This document shows, one piece after another, positions 1 to 6,998 of a stretch of DNA of 10,774 bases (its first letter is position 1; each line of letters opens with the position of its first letter). The notes under the pieces are model-generated. The model worked only from the letters and a program-made list of their open reading frames with translations, was not told where the DNA came from and searched no databases. Both the position numbers and the translations under genes were made by a program. Origin of the DNA: Methanothrix sp. (GTDB lineage Archaea > Halobacteriota > Methanosarcinia > Methanotrichales > Methanotrichaceae); NCBI GenBank assembly GCA_011620785.1, contig WOYM01000113.1:1-10774 (forward strand). The letters run 5' to 3'.

Positions 1-39
1 TGGAGGAACTGATGACCTACAGGGTTCCATTTCAATGAA

Positions 40-306
40 TCACATACGCCACCCGCATTTGGCTGCTTTCAGAGCTTCGCAAGCACAATCTCTCGCACCC
101 TGTACCAGAGAGGAAGGAAGATCGGGAATGCTTTGACGAGTAAGCTTGTAGGTTGCATTGTGATTATCTACCTTATTACAGGATTGATTCTCAACACCCC
201 ATTTTGCGGAGATGGAGAACGCAATGGTGTAAGCTCTCATCGTATCGAGGAGAGTCATGCAATCCTGGTTAGTCAACCTAAGCTTAAATGTAATAGTCCT
301 AAGCAC
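40..306 (-). pseudogene. tnpB: TnpB/OrfB (IS200/IS605) N-terminal fragment
   Basis: The 88-residue product opens with GTG and reads like the first domain of TnpB, the RNA-guided nuclease protein of IS200/IS605 elements. Visible signs are the basic N-terminal strand (residues 1-12, ITFKLRLT), the LLDTMRAYTIAFSISAKWG helix (residues 19-37), and the PSSLVQGARDCACEALKAAK helix (residues 64-83), the usual TnpB pattern before the RuvC region. TnpB proteins are normally around 370-430 residues, but this frame ends at TGA (40-42) before any RuvC residue, and only 39 bases remain before the window edge. I therefore read it as a broken copy, by nonsense or frameshift. I could not place the remaining bases confidently in another frame. 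A BRE/TATA box lies just upstream. The family call is fairly secure; loss of function depends on sequence beyond the edge. Confidence 0.68.
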
Positions 307-331
307 ATCATATATGTAGGTGATTGGAATC

Positions 332-344
332 TATATACTTTGCG
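332..344 (-). promoter_or_regulatory. Archaeal promoter (BRE/TATA) of the tnpB fragment
   Basis: Read on the minus strand, the bases are CGCAAAG followed by TATATAG, a good match to an archaeal BRE plus TATA box. The TATA centre (about 334-335) is some 28 bases upstream of the GTG at 306, so the transcript would start almost at the start codon and be nearly leaderless. Confidence 0.5.
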
Positions 345-378
345 GACAAAACTTAAGAGGTGACAAGCATGCGCTCTT

Positions 379-418
379 CCCCGCCCTTAAGGACGGGGTC
401 TCCGCGCTGCTACGGAGA
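379..418 (-). repeat. Tandem stem-loops upstream of tnpB (probable IS200/IS605 end)
   Basis: Two hairpins abut. The first pairs 379-386 with 391-398 around a TTAA loop. Its single internal mismatch is C·A on the plus strand but U·G on the minus strand, so the stem is fully paired only in minus-strand RNA, the strand that carries tnpB. The second pairs 399-404 with 413-418 perfectly (TCTCCG/CGGAGA) around an 8-base loop. GC-rich hairpins with a TTAA or TAAA loop are typical of the subterminal palindromes of IS200/IS605 elements. The position 5' of tnpB suggests the element's left end. The exact element boundary cannot be set from one copy. Confidence 0.5.
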
Positions 419-443
419 TGAAGTAATGCGATTTTGAAATGGA

Positions 444-511
444 TAAGATCGCCCTCAGACAGCCAATCTAAAGGCCCGAAAGATGAAGGCTGAGGCTCTA
501 GGGCTATCTTA
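444..511. repeat. Long imperfect palindrome, possible terminator or IS-associated structure
   Basis: Bases 444-455 pair with 500-511 (11 of 12 positions), and inside them CAGCC (460-464) pairs with GGCTG (488-492). An alternative inner pairing, CCTCAG (453-458) with CTGAGG (490-495), competes. On the plus strand the palindrome is followed by a T-run (516-520). On the minus strand it begins two bases after the antitoxin stop codon, where it could end or protect the 3' end of the rad50-toxin-antitoxin transcript. No gene is visible between 307 and 512. Confidence 0.45.
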
Positions 512-512
512 A

Positions 513-686
513 TTATTTTTGAAGTTTAATGCCTGCTTTCCTGCAAAACTCCTCAAAAGGCATAGGCTCTTCATCACCGCCTTCATCGGCGTTCAACTCA
601 TCAATCTCTTTGTCGGTCAAGGAGTCTATGAAGGCATCAAGCTTTCGGGAACTTTTGTTCTTTATGATTTCAACTGACGAAGCCAT
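513..686 (-). CDS. Small acidic protein, probable antitoxin of the RelE-like toxin
   Basis: This is a 57-residue ORF starting at ATG (686) and ending at TAA. The stop codon TAA lies in frame immediately before the codon preceding ATG, so the start is fixed. It begins 32 bases after the toxin stop and should share its transcript. The N-terminal half (residues 5-30: VEIIKNKSSRKLDAFIDSL and following) looks like a short DNA-binding or dimerisation segment. The middle is very acidic (DEGGDEE, residues 34-40). It ends with PMPFEEFCRKAGIKLQK, the kind of tail found in small archaeal antitoxins encoded beside RelE/ParE toxins. I infer that it neutralises the upstream toxin by wrapping around it and may repress transcription. 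I do not recognise a named family. The order toxin-then-antitoxin is the reverse of classical relBE. Confidence 0.62.
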   Translation of the reverse strand: MASSVEIIKNKSSRKLDAFIDSLTDKEIDELNADEGGDEEPMPFEEFCRKAGIKLQK

Positions 687-718
687 CTTTTATAAACTCA
701 CATCTATGATATATATCC

Positions 719-997
719 TCATCGATAGTCAGATTTACGCTTTTTTATAAATATTTTTGTAACGTTTATCTCGTTATCAATCACAGTGTATTCTGCCCTA
801 GCCTTTCCCGTTCTTAACCGATACTCATTAATGCGGCCTCTGACTTTCGCGATATCGCAATTTGGGCGCGATGTCTTGGGATCATTTTTTAGCTCAAATA
901 TATCCATTACTACTTCTGACGCTGCATCCGGATTTTTCTTTTTTAGCTTCTTAAGGAACCGCTGTGCTTTCGGCTGGATGGTGAGTTGATAGATCAA
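719..997 (-). CDS. RelE/ParE-family toxin
   Basis: The 92-residue product fits the RelE/ParE fold, small ribonuclease or gyrase toxins of type II toxin-antitoxin systems. It opens with a beta strand (YQLTIQPKAQRFLKKLKK), then a helix, then a KVRGRINEYRLRTGKARAEY block (residues 51-70), and ends with a basic strand and KKRKSDYR. The basic residues K51, R53, R60, R62 and R67 and the C-terminal Y91 occupy positions resembling those RelE uses for mRNA cleavage, which favours RelE-type over ParE-type activity, but the sequence alone cannot settle this. The start is TTG, one base after the rad50 TGA, with GGAGG (1007-1011) nine bases upstream, inside the last rad50 codons. Translation is probably coupled to rad50. 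The partner ORF is at 513-686. Confidence 0.8.
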   Translation of the reverse strand: MIYQLTIQPKAQRFLKKLKKKNPDAASEVVMDIFELKNDPKTSRPNCDIAKVRGRINEYRLRTGKARAEYTVIDNEINVTKIFIKKRKSDYR

Positions 998-998
998 A

Positions 999-3900
999 TC
1001 AAATCGCCTCCACCCGACTGTTGCCCAGCTCGTCCTCCACCACCAGCAATGTATTGTCGAACTGCCCCTGCACGTCGCTGATGTGGCTGATGGCGATTAT
1101 CTGGGGAAAACGCTCTTCTAAGCTTCTTAACATCTGGATCATCTTCTCCCGGTGCTCGATATCCTGGCTGCCGAAGACCTCGTCCAGGATCAGGAAGGAG
1201 TAGCTCTCACCATCCGGGCCGAAGCGCATCAAGTACTCGCTTATGGCCACCCGCACCGATACGGCGATCATATCGATCTCCCCGCCGGAGTAGCGGGAGA
1301 TGGGGTAGTAATTGCCGCCGTCCTCCACCTGAATGTTGAAGTCGTCGTCGATCTTCAGCAGGCTGTACTTGCCTGAGACCTCCTCCAGGATTTCGCTGGC
1401 CGCTTTGGCGATATCGTTTTTCACCCGGATCAGAACCTGATCCATAAAATCGTTGACAAGGCCTCGGGTCATCTCCACCACCTCCAGCCTCCTCGAGGTC
1501 TCTTCCAGCCTCTTTTGGTGCTCCTTCTTTCTCTTCTCCTCTTCTTTCAGCCTTGCCAGTTCCGCTTCCAGGACGCCAAGGCGAATCCTTTTGTCGGACA
1601 GGTCCTTTTGCGATGCCGCCAGATTCCTCTCCGCCTCGGCCAGGGCAAGCTTTGCCAACTCATGGATCTTCTGGCTGTAGGCCAATGACTCCATCTCAGC
1701 CCTTATCCGGGCGATATCCAATTGCCTGGCTTCCAGGGCAGCTTGAGACTCGGCCAGCTTTTCTTTGACCTCGGGCTCAAGAGCCAGCCGGATTCTTATT
1801 TTATTGGCTTCTTCCTCCGCCTGGGCCAGCCTCTTTCTCTCTGCCAATAAAGAGCTGTACTCTTCCGGATCAAAGGCCAGATCCTTGACAGATCTCTCCA
1901 GCTCATCGAGGGCCTGCGCGGCTTTTTCCATCTCCCTCCTCTGAAGAGCAATCTTCTCCTTCAGAGCCGGGATCTCCTTTGTCCTCTCCAGAAGGGTGAT
2001 AAACTGCTCGTGCGGGAACTTGCAGCTCTCCCACAATCTTTTGGCCTCGATATATTGAGACTCTGAGTAGCCCAGCTCTCTGATCTGCTCCGCCAGATGC
2101 TGCCCTCTTTTTGCCAGGTTCTCTATCTCTTCTTTTATCGCTTCCCGTTCCAGTACCCTCCGGGGCAGCTCCTCTTTTCGCACTGCCAGGCCCTGGCACT
2201 CCTCCGCCATTGGCGCGAGCTTTGCCAGAGCGGCTTCGACATCCTGGAGCCTTTTGGCGTCAAAGGAGACAGGACCAAAAGATCCGATCATAGCCATGAT
2301 CCCTTCCATCTCTTCAGTGGCCTCTCTGATCTGCAAATCGGCATTTCTCATATCTGCCTGCAGAGCAGAGCGCAGGCTCTTTTTGGCATTCAGATCCTCG
2401 AAGGCTCCGGCCAGCCGGCTGCGAGAGCTTGCCACCCCCTCGATCTTCTCAGTAAGGGAGGCAGCCATTCCCTTCAGCTTCTCCCTCTCCTCTTTCGCCT
2501 GGGCCAGGGCGAACTGGTACTTTCTCAGGAGCAGATCCCTCTGACCTTCTATTGGCCTCTCGCAGGTGGGACAGAGCCCCTCCCTTCCCAGAGTACTGAC
2601 CTTTTTAAGTGCCCTCTCATTTTCCAGAAACGCAATCTCCTGAACCTTCAGGCTCCCCCTGAGGTCGGCCAAGGCGTTGTTCAGCTCGGATCCGAGAGAA
2701 TCAAGGTCCCTGTCCTGCCGGCGCAGCTCCCCCTCTCTTCCTTCCAGGTCTCCCAGGCCCAGAAGATTCTCCTGGATTTTTGCTGCCGCCTCCCGCAGGG
2801 CTGCTATCCTGCCCGCCAGGGCCTTTTTCTGGCTCTCCAGAAGGTCAAGCTCTCGTTGCCTCTCTTTCTCTCCGGAAAGCTTCTTCTGCTCAACTTTCAG
2901 CCTCTTCTCTTCTTCTATTGCCGGCCGAAGCTCTTCGTACCTGGCAGACGCTCTTTGCAGATCCTCTATAGATCTGTCCGCTCGGACCAGGTTTGACCTT
3001 GCCCCTTCCAGCCTGATAGCATCCTCCTTCTGGCTCAGGCTGATTTTGGCATACTTCTCCCGCAGCTCTTCCAGCCTGGCCAGGAGCATTTGGACCTCTT
3101 TGTATTCCTCTTCCTGGGGCAGAAGCTCATCGAGCCTGGCCCTATCCCCTTCAAGCTGCACGAGCCTATTCTCATCATTCCCCAGAGCAGCTCTATCTCC
3201 CTCCAGCCGAGACTTTGCCACTGCTATTTTCCTGGAGATCTCCTCGTACAGGTTCCTCCTGGGCTCAAGCAGCTCGAGCCTTGACAGGACTCCGGTCAGC
3301 CTATCCAGAGCCGGGCCGATCTCAGCCAATCTCCTCTTTGATGCCTCGATTTCCTTCAGGCGCCCTTCATCTCTGGCTATGAGGATCTGGAGGCTCCCAT
3401 ACTCCTCCTGCAGCCGGGAAGCCCTTTCTGCCAGAATGCCATAAGAGTTCATCTTCTGGTTGAGAGCATCCAGCTCCAGGAGTCGCAACTCCTTCTCACC
3501 CAGCAGTTGGGCTTCACATCTTTCCCCCTCCTCCAGCCCCTTTCTGGCAAAGGATATCTCCCGTGATGCCTCCACCAGCCGGTCCTCTACCTCTCCGATC
3601 TCCCCCAAGGCTCCGGCCAGCCGGCTCCTCTGGTCTTCAAGGCTAGACCGATCTGATTTGATCTGCTCCAGGGCGCTCTCCTTTATGTCCTCCAATCCCA
3701 GGAGCTTGAGCAGATACTCCCTTTTGCCCATCCCCCCCTCTTTGAGGAGGTTGTCCAGGTCCTTTTGCCGGGCGTAGAAGGTCTTCATGAAATCCTGATA
3801 GCTGATCTTCAGGATATCCTCCAGCCTCTGGTCGACCTCCTTTGTGCCGGCGGCAATCCTCTGCCCATCCAGGAATAGAAAGGCCTCCGGTGACATATTC

Positions 3901-4178
3901 TTCCCTTTCATGGAGCGGTAGATGTCCAGCTCCCTCTTCCCCAAAGAAAGGGATAGCTTGACCTCTACCGTCTCCGCCTCCCCTGCCCGGGAGTTGCGTA
4001 TGAAGTCCCTCTTTATGCTCGAAGCCCGGCTTCCGTATAAAGACCAGGCTATGGCCTCCACAATGGTGCTCTTGCCAGCGCCGTTGCCCCCCACGATGCC
4101 GGTGAGCCCATCCTGGAACTCCACCTCCGCCCGGCGGAATTTCTTGAAGTTATGCATGAAAAGCTTGTTAAGGTGCAT
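999..4178 (-). CDS. rad50: Rad50 DNA double-strand break repair ATPase
   Basis: Rad50 is the ABC/SMC-type ATPase that, with Mre11, holds and processes broken DNA ends. The 1059-residue product has an N-terminal ATPase half with Walker A GGNGAGKST (G30, G35, K36, S37), a long glutamate- and arginine-rich coiled coil, and a zinc hook CPTC at Cys536/Cys539, almost exactly mid-protein as expected for the tip of the folded coil. The C-terminal half has signature motif YSGGE (S964-E967), Walker B LILDE (D999, E1000) and H-loop AISH (H1032). It is longer than the roughly 880-residue Pyrococcus protein, mostly through the coil. The ATG overlaps the end of mre11 by 11 bases (ATG nested in the mre11 frame), which implies translational coupling; the only upstream purine-rich element is a weak AAGAGA. 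No key residue is missing. Confidence 0.97.
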   Translation of the reverse strand: MHLNKLFMHNFKKFRRAEVEFQDGLTGIVGGNGAGKSTIVEAIAWSLYGSRASSIKRDFIRNSRAGEAETVEVKLSLSLGKRELDIYRSMKGKNMSPEAFLFLDGQRIAAGTKEVDQRLEDILKISYQDFMKTFYARQKDLDNLLKEGGMGKREYLLKLLGLEDIKESALEQIKSDRSSLEDQRSRLAGALGEIGEVEDRLVEASREISFARKGLEEGERCEAQLLGEKELRLLELDALNQKMNSYGILAERASRLQEEYGSLQILIARDEGRLKEIEASKRRLAEIGPALDRLTGVLSRLELLEPRRNLYEEISRKIAVAKSRLEGDRAALGNDENRLVQLEGDRARLDELLPQEEEYKEVQMLLARLEELREKYAKISLSQKEDAIRLEGARSNLVRADRSIEDLQRASARYEELRPAIEEEKRLKVEQKKLSGEKERQRELDLLESQKKALAGRIAALREAAAKIQENLLGLGDLEGREGELRRQDRDLDSLGSELNNALADLRGSLKVQEIAFLENERALKKVSTLGREGLCPTCERPIEGQRDLLLRKYQFALAQAKEEREKLKGMAASLTEKIEGVASSRSRLAGAFEDLNAKKSLRSALQADMRNADLQIREATEEMEGIMAMIGSFGPVSFDAKRLQDVEAALAKLAPMAEECQGLAVRKEELPRRVLEREAIKEEIENLAKRGQHLAEQIRELGYSESQYIEAKRLWESCKFPHEQFITLLERTKEIPALKEKIALQRREMEKAAQALDELERSVKDLAFDPEEYSSLLAERKRLAQAEEEANKIRIRLALEPEVKEKLAESQAALEARQLDIARIRAEMESLAYSQKIHELAKLALAEAERNLAASQKDLSDKRIRLGVLEAELARLKEEEKRKKEHQKRLEETSRRLEVVEMTRGLVNDFMDQVLIRVKNDIAKAASEILEEVSGKYSLLKIDDDFNIQVEDGGNYYPISRYSGGEIDMIAVSVRVAISEYLMRFGPDGESYSFLILDEVFGSQDIEHREKMIQMLRSLEERFPQIIAISHISDVQGQFDNTLLVVEDELGNSRVEAI
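1007..1011 (-). promoter_or_regulatory. Ribosome binding site supporting the TTG start of the toxin
   Basis: GGAGG on the minus strand lies nine bases before TTG (995-997). It sits inside the final sense codons of rad50, so toxin translation can start on the rad50 message. No ATG or GTG is placed comparably in this frame. Confidence 0.6.
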
Positions 4179-5310
4179 CTGTTGTCTCTTTTTGTCTGGC
4201 TAATACCGCCTTTTTCATGATCTCTGTTCCGTAGACTACCACCTCGTCCTTGATAGTCTCCGGTATCAGATTCGCCGAACGCCTCTCCTCCATGAACCCG
4301 GCAAAATCCACATGAAGCATCCTCCTGTCCACCGGCCGCTCTATTCGAACCTCTTCATCGCAAAAATCCGGCCGGATCTTGAAGTAGATCGCTGCCCCTC
4401 CCAGGCGGTTGAGCCTTCCCTGATCTATGCTCCTGTAGGCCACCCGGTTGACGTTCTTTAAATTTATCCGAACCATTCGATCTAGAATCTCGTCCTCATG
4501 GCACAGGTCCATGATGATCTCTGCTATCTCATCGGATCGCATGCCGTTGCAGTCTATTGGCGGGTGGTCTATCATGTAATTGGGCTTTACCAGTACATTG
4601 GATGCTTTTCCAGTCTCCAGGTCGACGAGGAGCATGCCCTTCACATCTCGGGCCTCTCCGAAGTTGAAGTACTCCACTGAGCCGCTGTAATAGGCGTTGG
4701 CAGCAACCTGAGCCTGGCCGTGGTAGTGACCTAGGGCGATATAGTCGAAGTCGCTTTTCAGGAGGCTGTCATTCAGTTCGTGCTCCCCCACGCTCCTCAT
4801 CTTCTGGTTTTTCAGAGACTCGACCATGCCGTGCATCACCAGGACATCCCTTCCTGAGCGCTTGATTTCCCCGAATTCCGTCAGGTAGTCCTGCGGCTCC
4901 AGGCAGAAGGGAATGCAATGAAAACAGTGGTCGCCCACCTCGAAGCGCTCATACCTGTAGCGCTGGGCGATATGCACATCCCTTAAACCCTCGAAGAGCC
5001 GGAAGGGGCTGGTCTGGTTGAAGCTCTTGGGAGCGTCGTGGTTGCCGCTGATTATGATCACCGGAATTGCTGCCTCCACCAGCTGCTGCAGCCCCCTCTG
5101 GAAGATGAACAGGGGCTTGATCTTGGGCCGGACATGGTGGAAGACATCTCCTGCATGAACCACAGCATCTGGATTAGCCTTGATGATCTGCTCGATCGCC
5201 TTTTCAAATCCGGAGTAGACCATCTCTTCTATCCTGTTCTGGCCGTACTCATCCAGGCGGCTGTAGCTGGAGAATCCCAGATGAGAATCGGCGAGGTGGA
5301 TTATCTTCAT
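4168..5310 (-). CDS. mre11: Mre11 nuclease
   Basis: Mre11 is the manganese-dependent exo/endonuclease partner of Rad50. The 380-residue product carries the full set of calcineurin-like phosphoesterase motifs in order: ADSHLG (D8, H10), HAGDVFH (D55), SGNHD (N90, H91, D92), VMHGM (H160) and LGHYHGQ (H195, H197). These supply the two-metal site and the catalytic histidine. The C-terminal third (from about residue 235) would form the capping and Rad50-binding regions. The length is usual for archaeal Mre11. The ATG has AAGGAG (5319-5324) eight bases upstream, and the gene starts 15 bases after the herA stop. Its last codons overlap the rad50 start. With Rad50 it trims or opens DNA ends, after which HerA-NurA carries out long resection. 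Confidence 0.97.
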   Translation of the reverse strand: MKIIHLADSHLGFSSYSRLDEYGQNRIEEMVYSGFEKAIEQIIKANPDAVVHAGDVFHHVRPKIKPLFIFQRGLQQLVEAAIPVIIISGNHDAPKSFNQTSPFRLFEGLRDVHIAQRYRYERFEVGDHCFHCIPFCLEPQDYLTEFGEIKRSGRDVLVMHGMVESLKNQKMRSVGEHELNDSLLKSDFDYIALGHYHGQAQVAANAYYSGSVEYFNFGEARDVKGMLLVDLETGKASNVLVKPNYMIDHPPIDCNGMRSDEIAEIIMDLCHEDEILDRMVRINLKNVNRVAYRSIDQGRLNRLGGAAIYFKIRPDFCDEEVRIERPVDRRMLHVDFAGFMEERRSANLIPETIKDEVVVYGTEIMKKAVLARQKETTDAP

Positions 5311-5318
5311 GGGTCTTG

Positions 5319-5324
5319 CTCCTT
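5319..5324 (-). promoter_or_regulatory. Ribosome binding site of mre11
   Basis: AAGGAG on the minus strand, eight bases before ATG. It begins two bases after the herA stop codon, which suggests tightly ordered translation of the operon. Confidence 0.7.
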
Positions 5325-5325
5325 A

Positions 5326-6942
5326 TCATTCCAGGAAGGGCTTAAAGCCTCCTCTCTTTATGAGGCCTTCGTCTTTCTCCTCCTGGTTCAAACGGCGCAG
5401 GTAATCCTCAAAGCGGTGGATCCTGGCAGGCACGGGGAAGGGGATGCTCAATGTGGAGACCACAGCCTCGCCCTTCTCCAGGGTCTGGATCTCTATGTCC
5501 ATAGAGGATAGATCCTGCTTGGCCGACTCCTCCAATTGCTGGCGATCGCTTCTGTCTCCCAGGCCCATCACCACCAGTGTATTGAACTGAGAGAGGAGCT
5601 GCCTGTCTATCAGCTTCGGCTGCTGAGTGATGGCGCATAGACCCACCCCGAACTTTCTGCCCTCCCGGGCAATGCTCTCGAAGCGAGAGATATTGCTTCC
5701 TGCGCCCAAGACCCTTTGTGCCTCCTCGATGGTGATAAGGCAGTTCTTTCTCTCCTCCGCTTTTCCTTCGGGGAGGTCTTTCTTGTAATCCTCGAGTATG
5801 TAGCGGGATATAATGGAGAGCAAAAATAGCTCCGAGCGGTCGCTCATCCTCGGTATATCCACGAGAACAACTTCTCCTTTTTGCAGATGAGCAAGGATAT
5901 TGCCGAGGCTTGACCTCTTCTTTATATACTTATTCCTATACAACTCGTTTTTTATCCTTCGGATCAAGACATTTATGGTCGATTCATGGAAGCTCTGCTG
6001 CACCATCTTGGCCAGGCCTTCTGAACTCTGGATCTCTTCCAGCCAGTTATCTGAGTCCAGTGTCCTGGAGATAGCCTCCAGGGCCTCTCTCTGGGGCGGC
6101 GACCACTCATAGAGCAGAGCAATATCCTCGGGTCGGACATCGCTCTCAGATATGGCCAGCTCCTCTACCCCTGGATCAGATGAGTTCTCCCTGTCTGTAG
6201 AAAAGCAGGCGAGGCCCTCTCTATATCTCTTCAGGTGAAGAAGCCCCTTGACCAATCCAGATGACTGCCTCTTTCCCTTCAGATACTCTCCATGAGGATC
6301 AACGATCAATAGGCCGAACTTCGACTCGCCCCGAGCAGCCAGCCGCATGCATGAGGCGGCAAAGACCTTCATAAAATTGGATTTGCCCATGCCGGTGGTG
6401 GCGAAGACCCCCATATGATGGTCCATAGCATCGCTGTGCAGGCAAACTGGTATCTCTTCGACCAGCACCGAGCCGTTTCTCAGGTAGCCAACCTCTATGT
6501 CTCCCATGACCGCTTTGAGAAAGCCGAACTCCTCTTTCTCAGCCCTTTCCACCGGCGAGAACTTGGTGGGCAGGGTTCTGGCCTTTCTGAAAGCACCGTC
6601 TGACACACAGCCCAGTGGCTCAGCAATTACCCGGTTGAATATCTGGTCGTCGTCATAAAACTGGGTGCCCCTCATGGTGGTATCCCAGTGGCCGTCATAG
6701 TTGGAGCTGTGCTCGATGTTCAGAATCCGCGCCAGAAAGGTGAGGTCGCGATCCCGAATGGAGAATATCTGACCTACCTCCACCCGATCCTGGTATGAGT
6801 CGTAGGGTACGATGAAATGGTACTCTCTGACGCTCTTGGAGAGAATGCGGTAGGTGGTCCTCTCGTCCTCTATCACCAATCGATCTGAATCTTGCTCTGC
6901 TCTCTCCCCTCTGGTATGATCGATATCTAGCTTCGGCGTCAC
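5326..6942 (-). CDS. herA: HerA DNA translocase/helicase
   Basis: HerA is a hexameric FtsK/VirB4-like ATPase that pumps DNA into the NurA nuclease during end resection. The 538-residue product starts with a HAS-barrel-like domain (about residues 20-165), followed by Walker A TTGMGKS (G184, K187, S188), Walker B LLIVDPHGEY (D215, with H217, G218 and E219), and a helical insertion (about 260-345). A further beta strand with IEEAQR (E406, E407) carries the likely catalytic glutamate, an arginine-rich ESIAREGRKFG stretch (422-432) is a candidate arginine finger, and a sensor-like AITQQP (437-442) follows. A C-terminal tail (about 500-538) probably straps neighbouring subunits. The start is GTG, chosen for the AAGGAG (6950-6955) seven bases upstream. 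It follows nurA by 56 bases and precedes mre11 by 15. All expected motifs are intact. Confidence 0.95.
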   Translation of the reverse strand: MTPKLDIDHTRGERAEQDSDRLVIEDERTTYRILSKSVREYHFIVPYDSYQDRVEVGQIFSIRDRDLTFLARILNIEHSSNYDGHWDTTMRGTQFYDDDQIFNRVIAEPLGCVSDGAFRKARTLPTKFSPVERAEKEEFGFLKAVMGDIEVGYLRNGSVLVEEIPVCLHSDAMDHHMGVFATTGMGKSNFMKVFAASCMRLAARGESKFGLLIVDPHGEYLKGKRQSSGLVKGLLHLKRYREGLACFSTDRENSSDPGVEELAISESDVRPEDIALLYEWSPPQREALEAISRTLDSDNWLEEIQSSEGLAKMVQQSFHESTINVLIRRIKNELYRNKYIKKRSSLGNILAHLQKGEVVLVDIPRMSDRSELFLLSIISRYILEDYKKDLPEGKAEERKNCLITIEEAQRVLGAGSNISRFESIAREGRKFGVGLCAITQQPKLIDRQLLSQFNTLVVMGLGDRSDRQQLEESAKQDLSSMDIEIQTLEKGEAVVSTLSIPFPVPARIHRFEDYLRRLNQEEKDEGLIKRGGFKPFLE

Positions 6943-6949
6943 TATATTT

Positions 6950-6955
6950 CTCCTT
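6950..6955 (-). promoter_or_regulatory. Ribosome binding site fixing the GTG start of herA
   Basis: AAGGAG on the minus strand is seven bases before GTG (6940-6942). This is the best-spaced site in the gap and decides in favour of the GTG start over later in-frame starts. Confidence 0.7.
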
Positions 6956-6998
6956 CTTTTAGCTTTTTTATTGTCTCATCTATTGCAGCCCATACAAC

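Noticed and set aside
133..363. 76-codon plus-strand frame at the left edge
   Set aside because: It lies antisense to the recognisable TnpB fragment and its promoter, and shows no family resemblance or ribosome site.
479..497. GATGAAG and CTGAGG spaced like C and D boxes of a guide RNA
   Set aside because: The C-box match is imperfect, no second C'/D' pair is seen, and these bases are better explained by the palindrome at 444-511.
529..750. 73-codon plus-strand frame opposite the antitoxin
   Set aside because: The minus-strand 57-residue ORF in the same place fits the toxin partner much better; this frame also runs over the toxin's 3' end.
2097..3444. Long plus-strand open frames (up to 299 codons) opposite rad50
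   Set aside because: They are antisense to a fully conserved Rad50 coiled coil whose Glu/Arg/Leu-rich codons leave few stops on the other strand. Their products are low-complexity Ser/Leu/Arg sequence with no recognisable domain.
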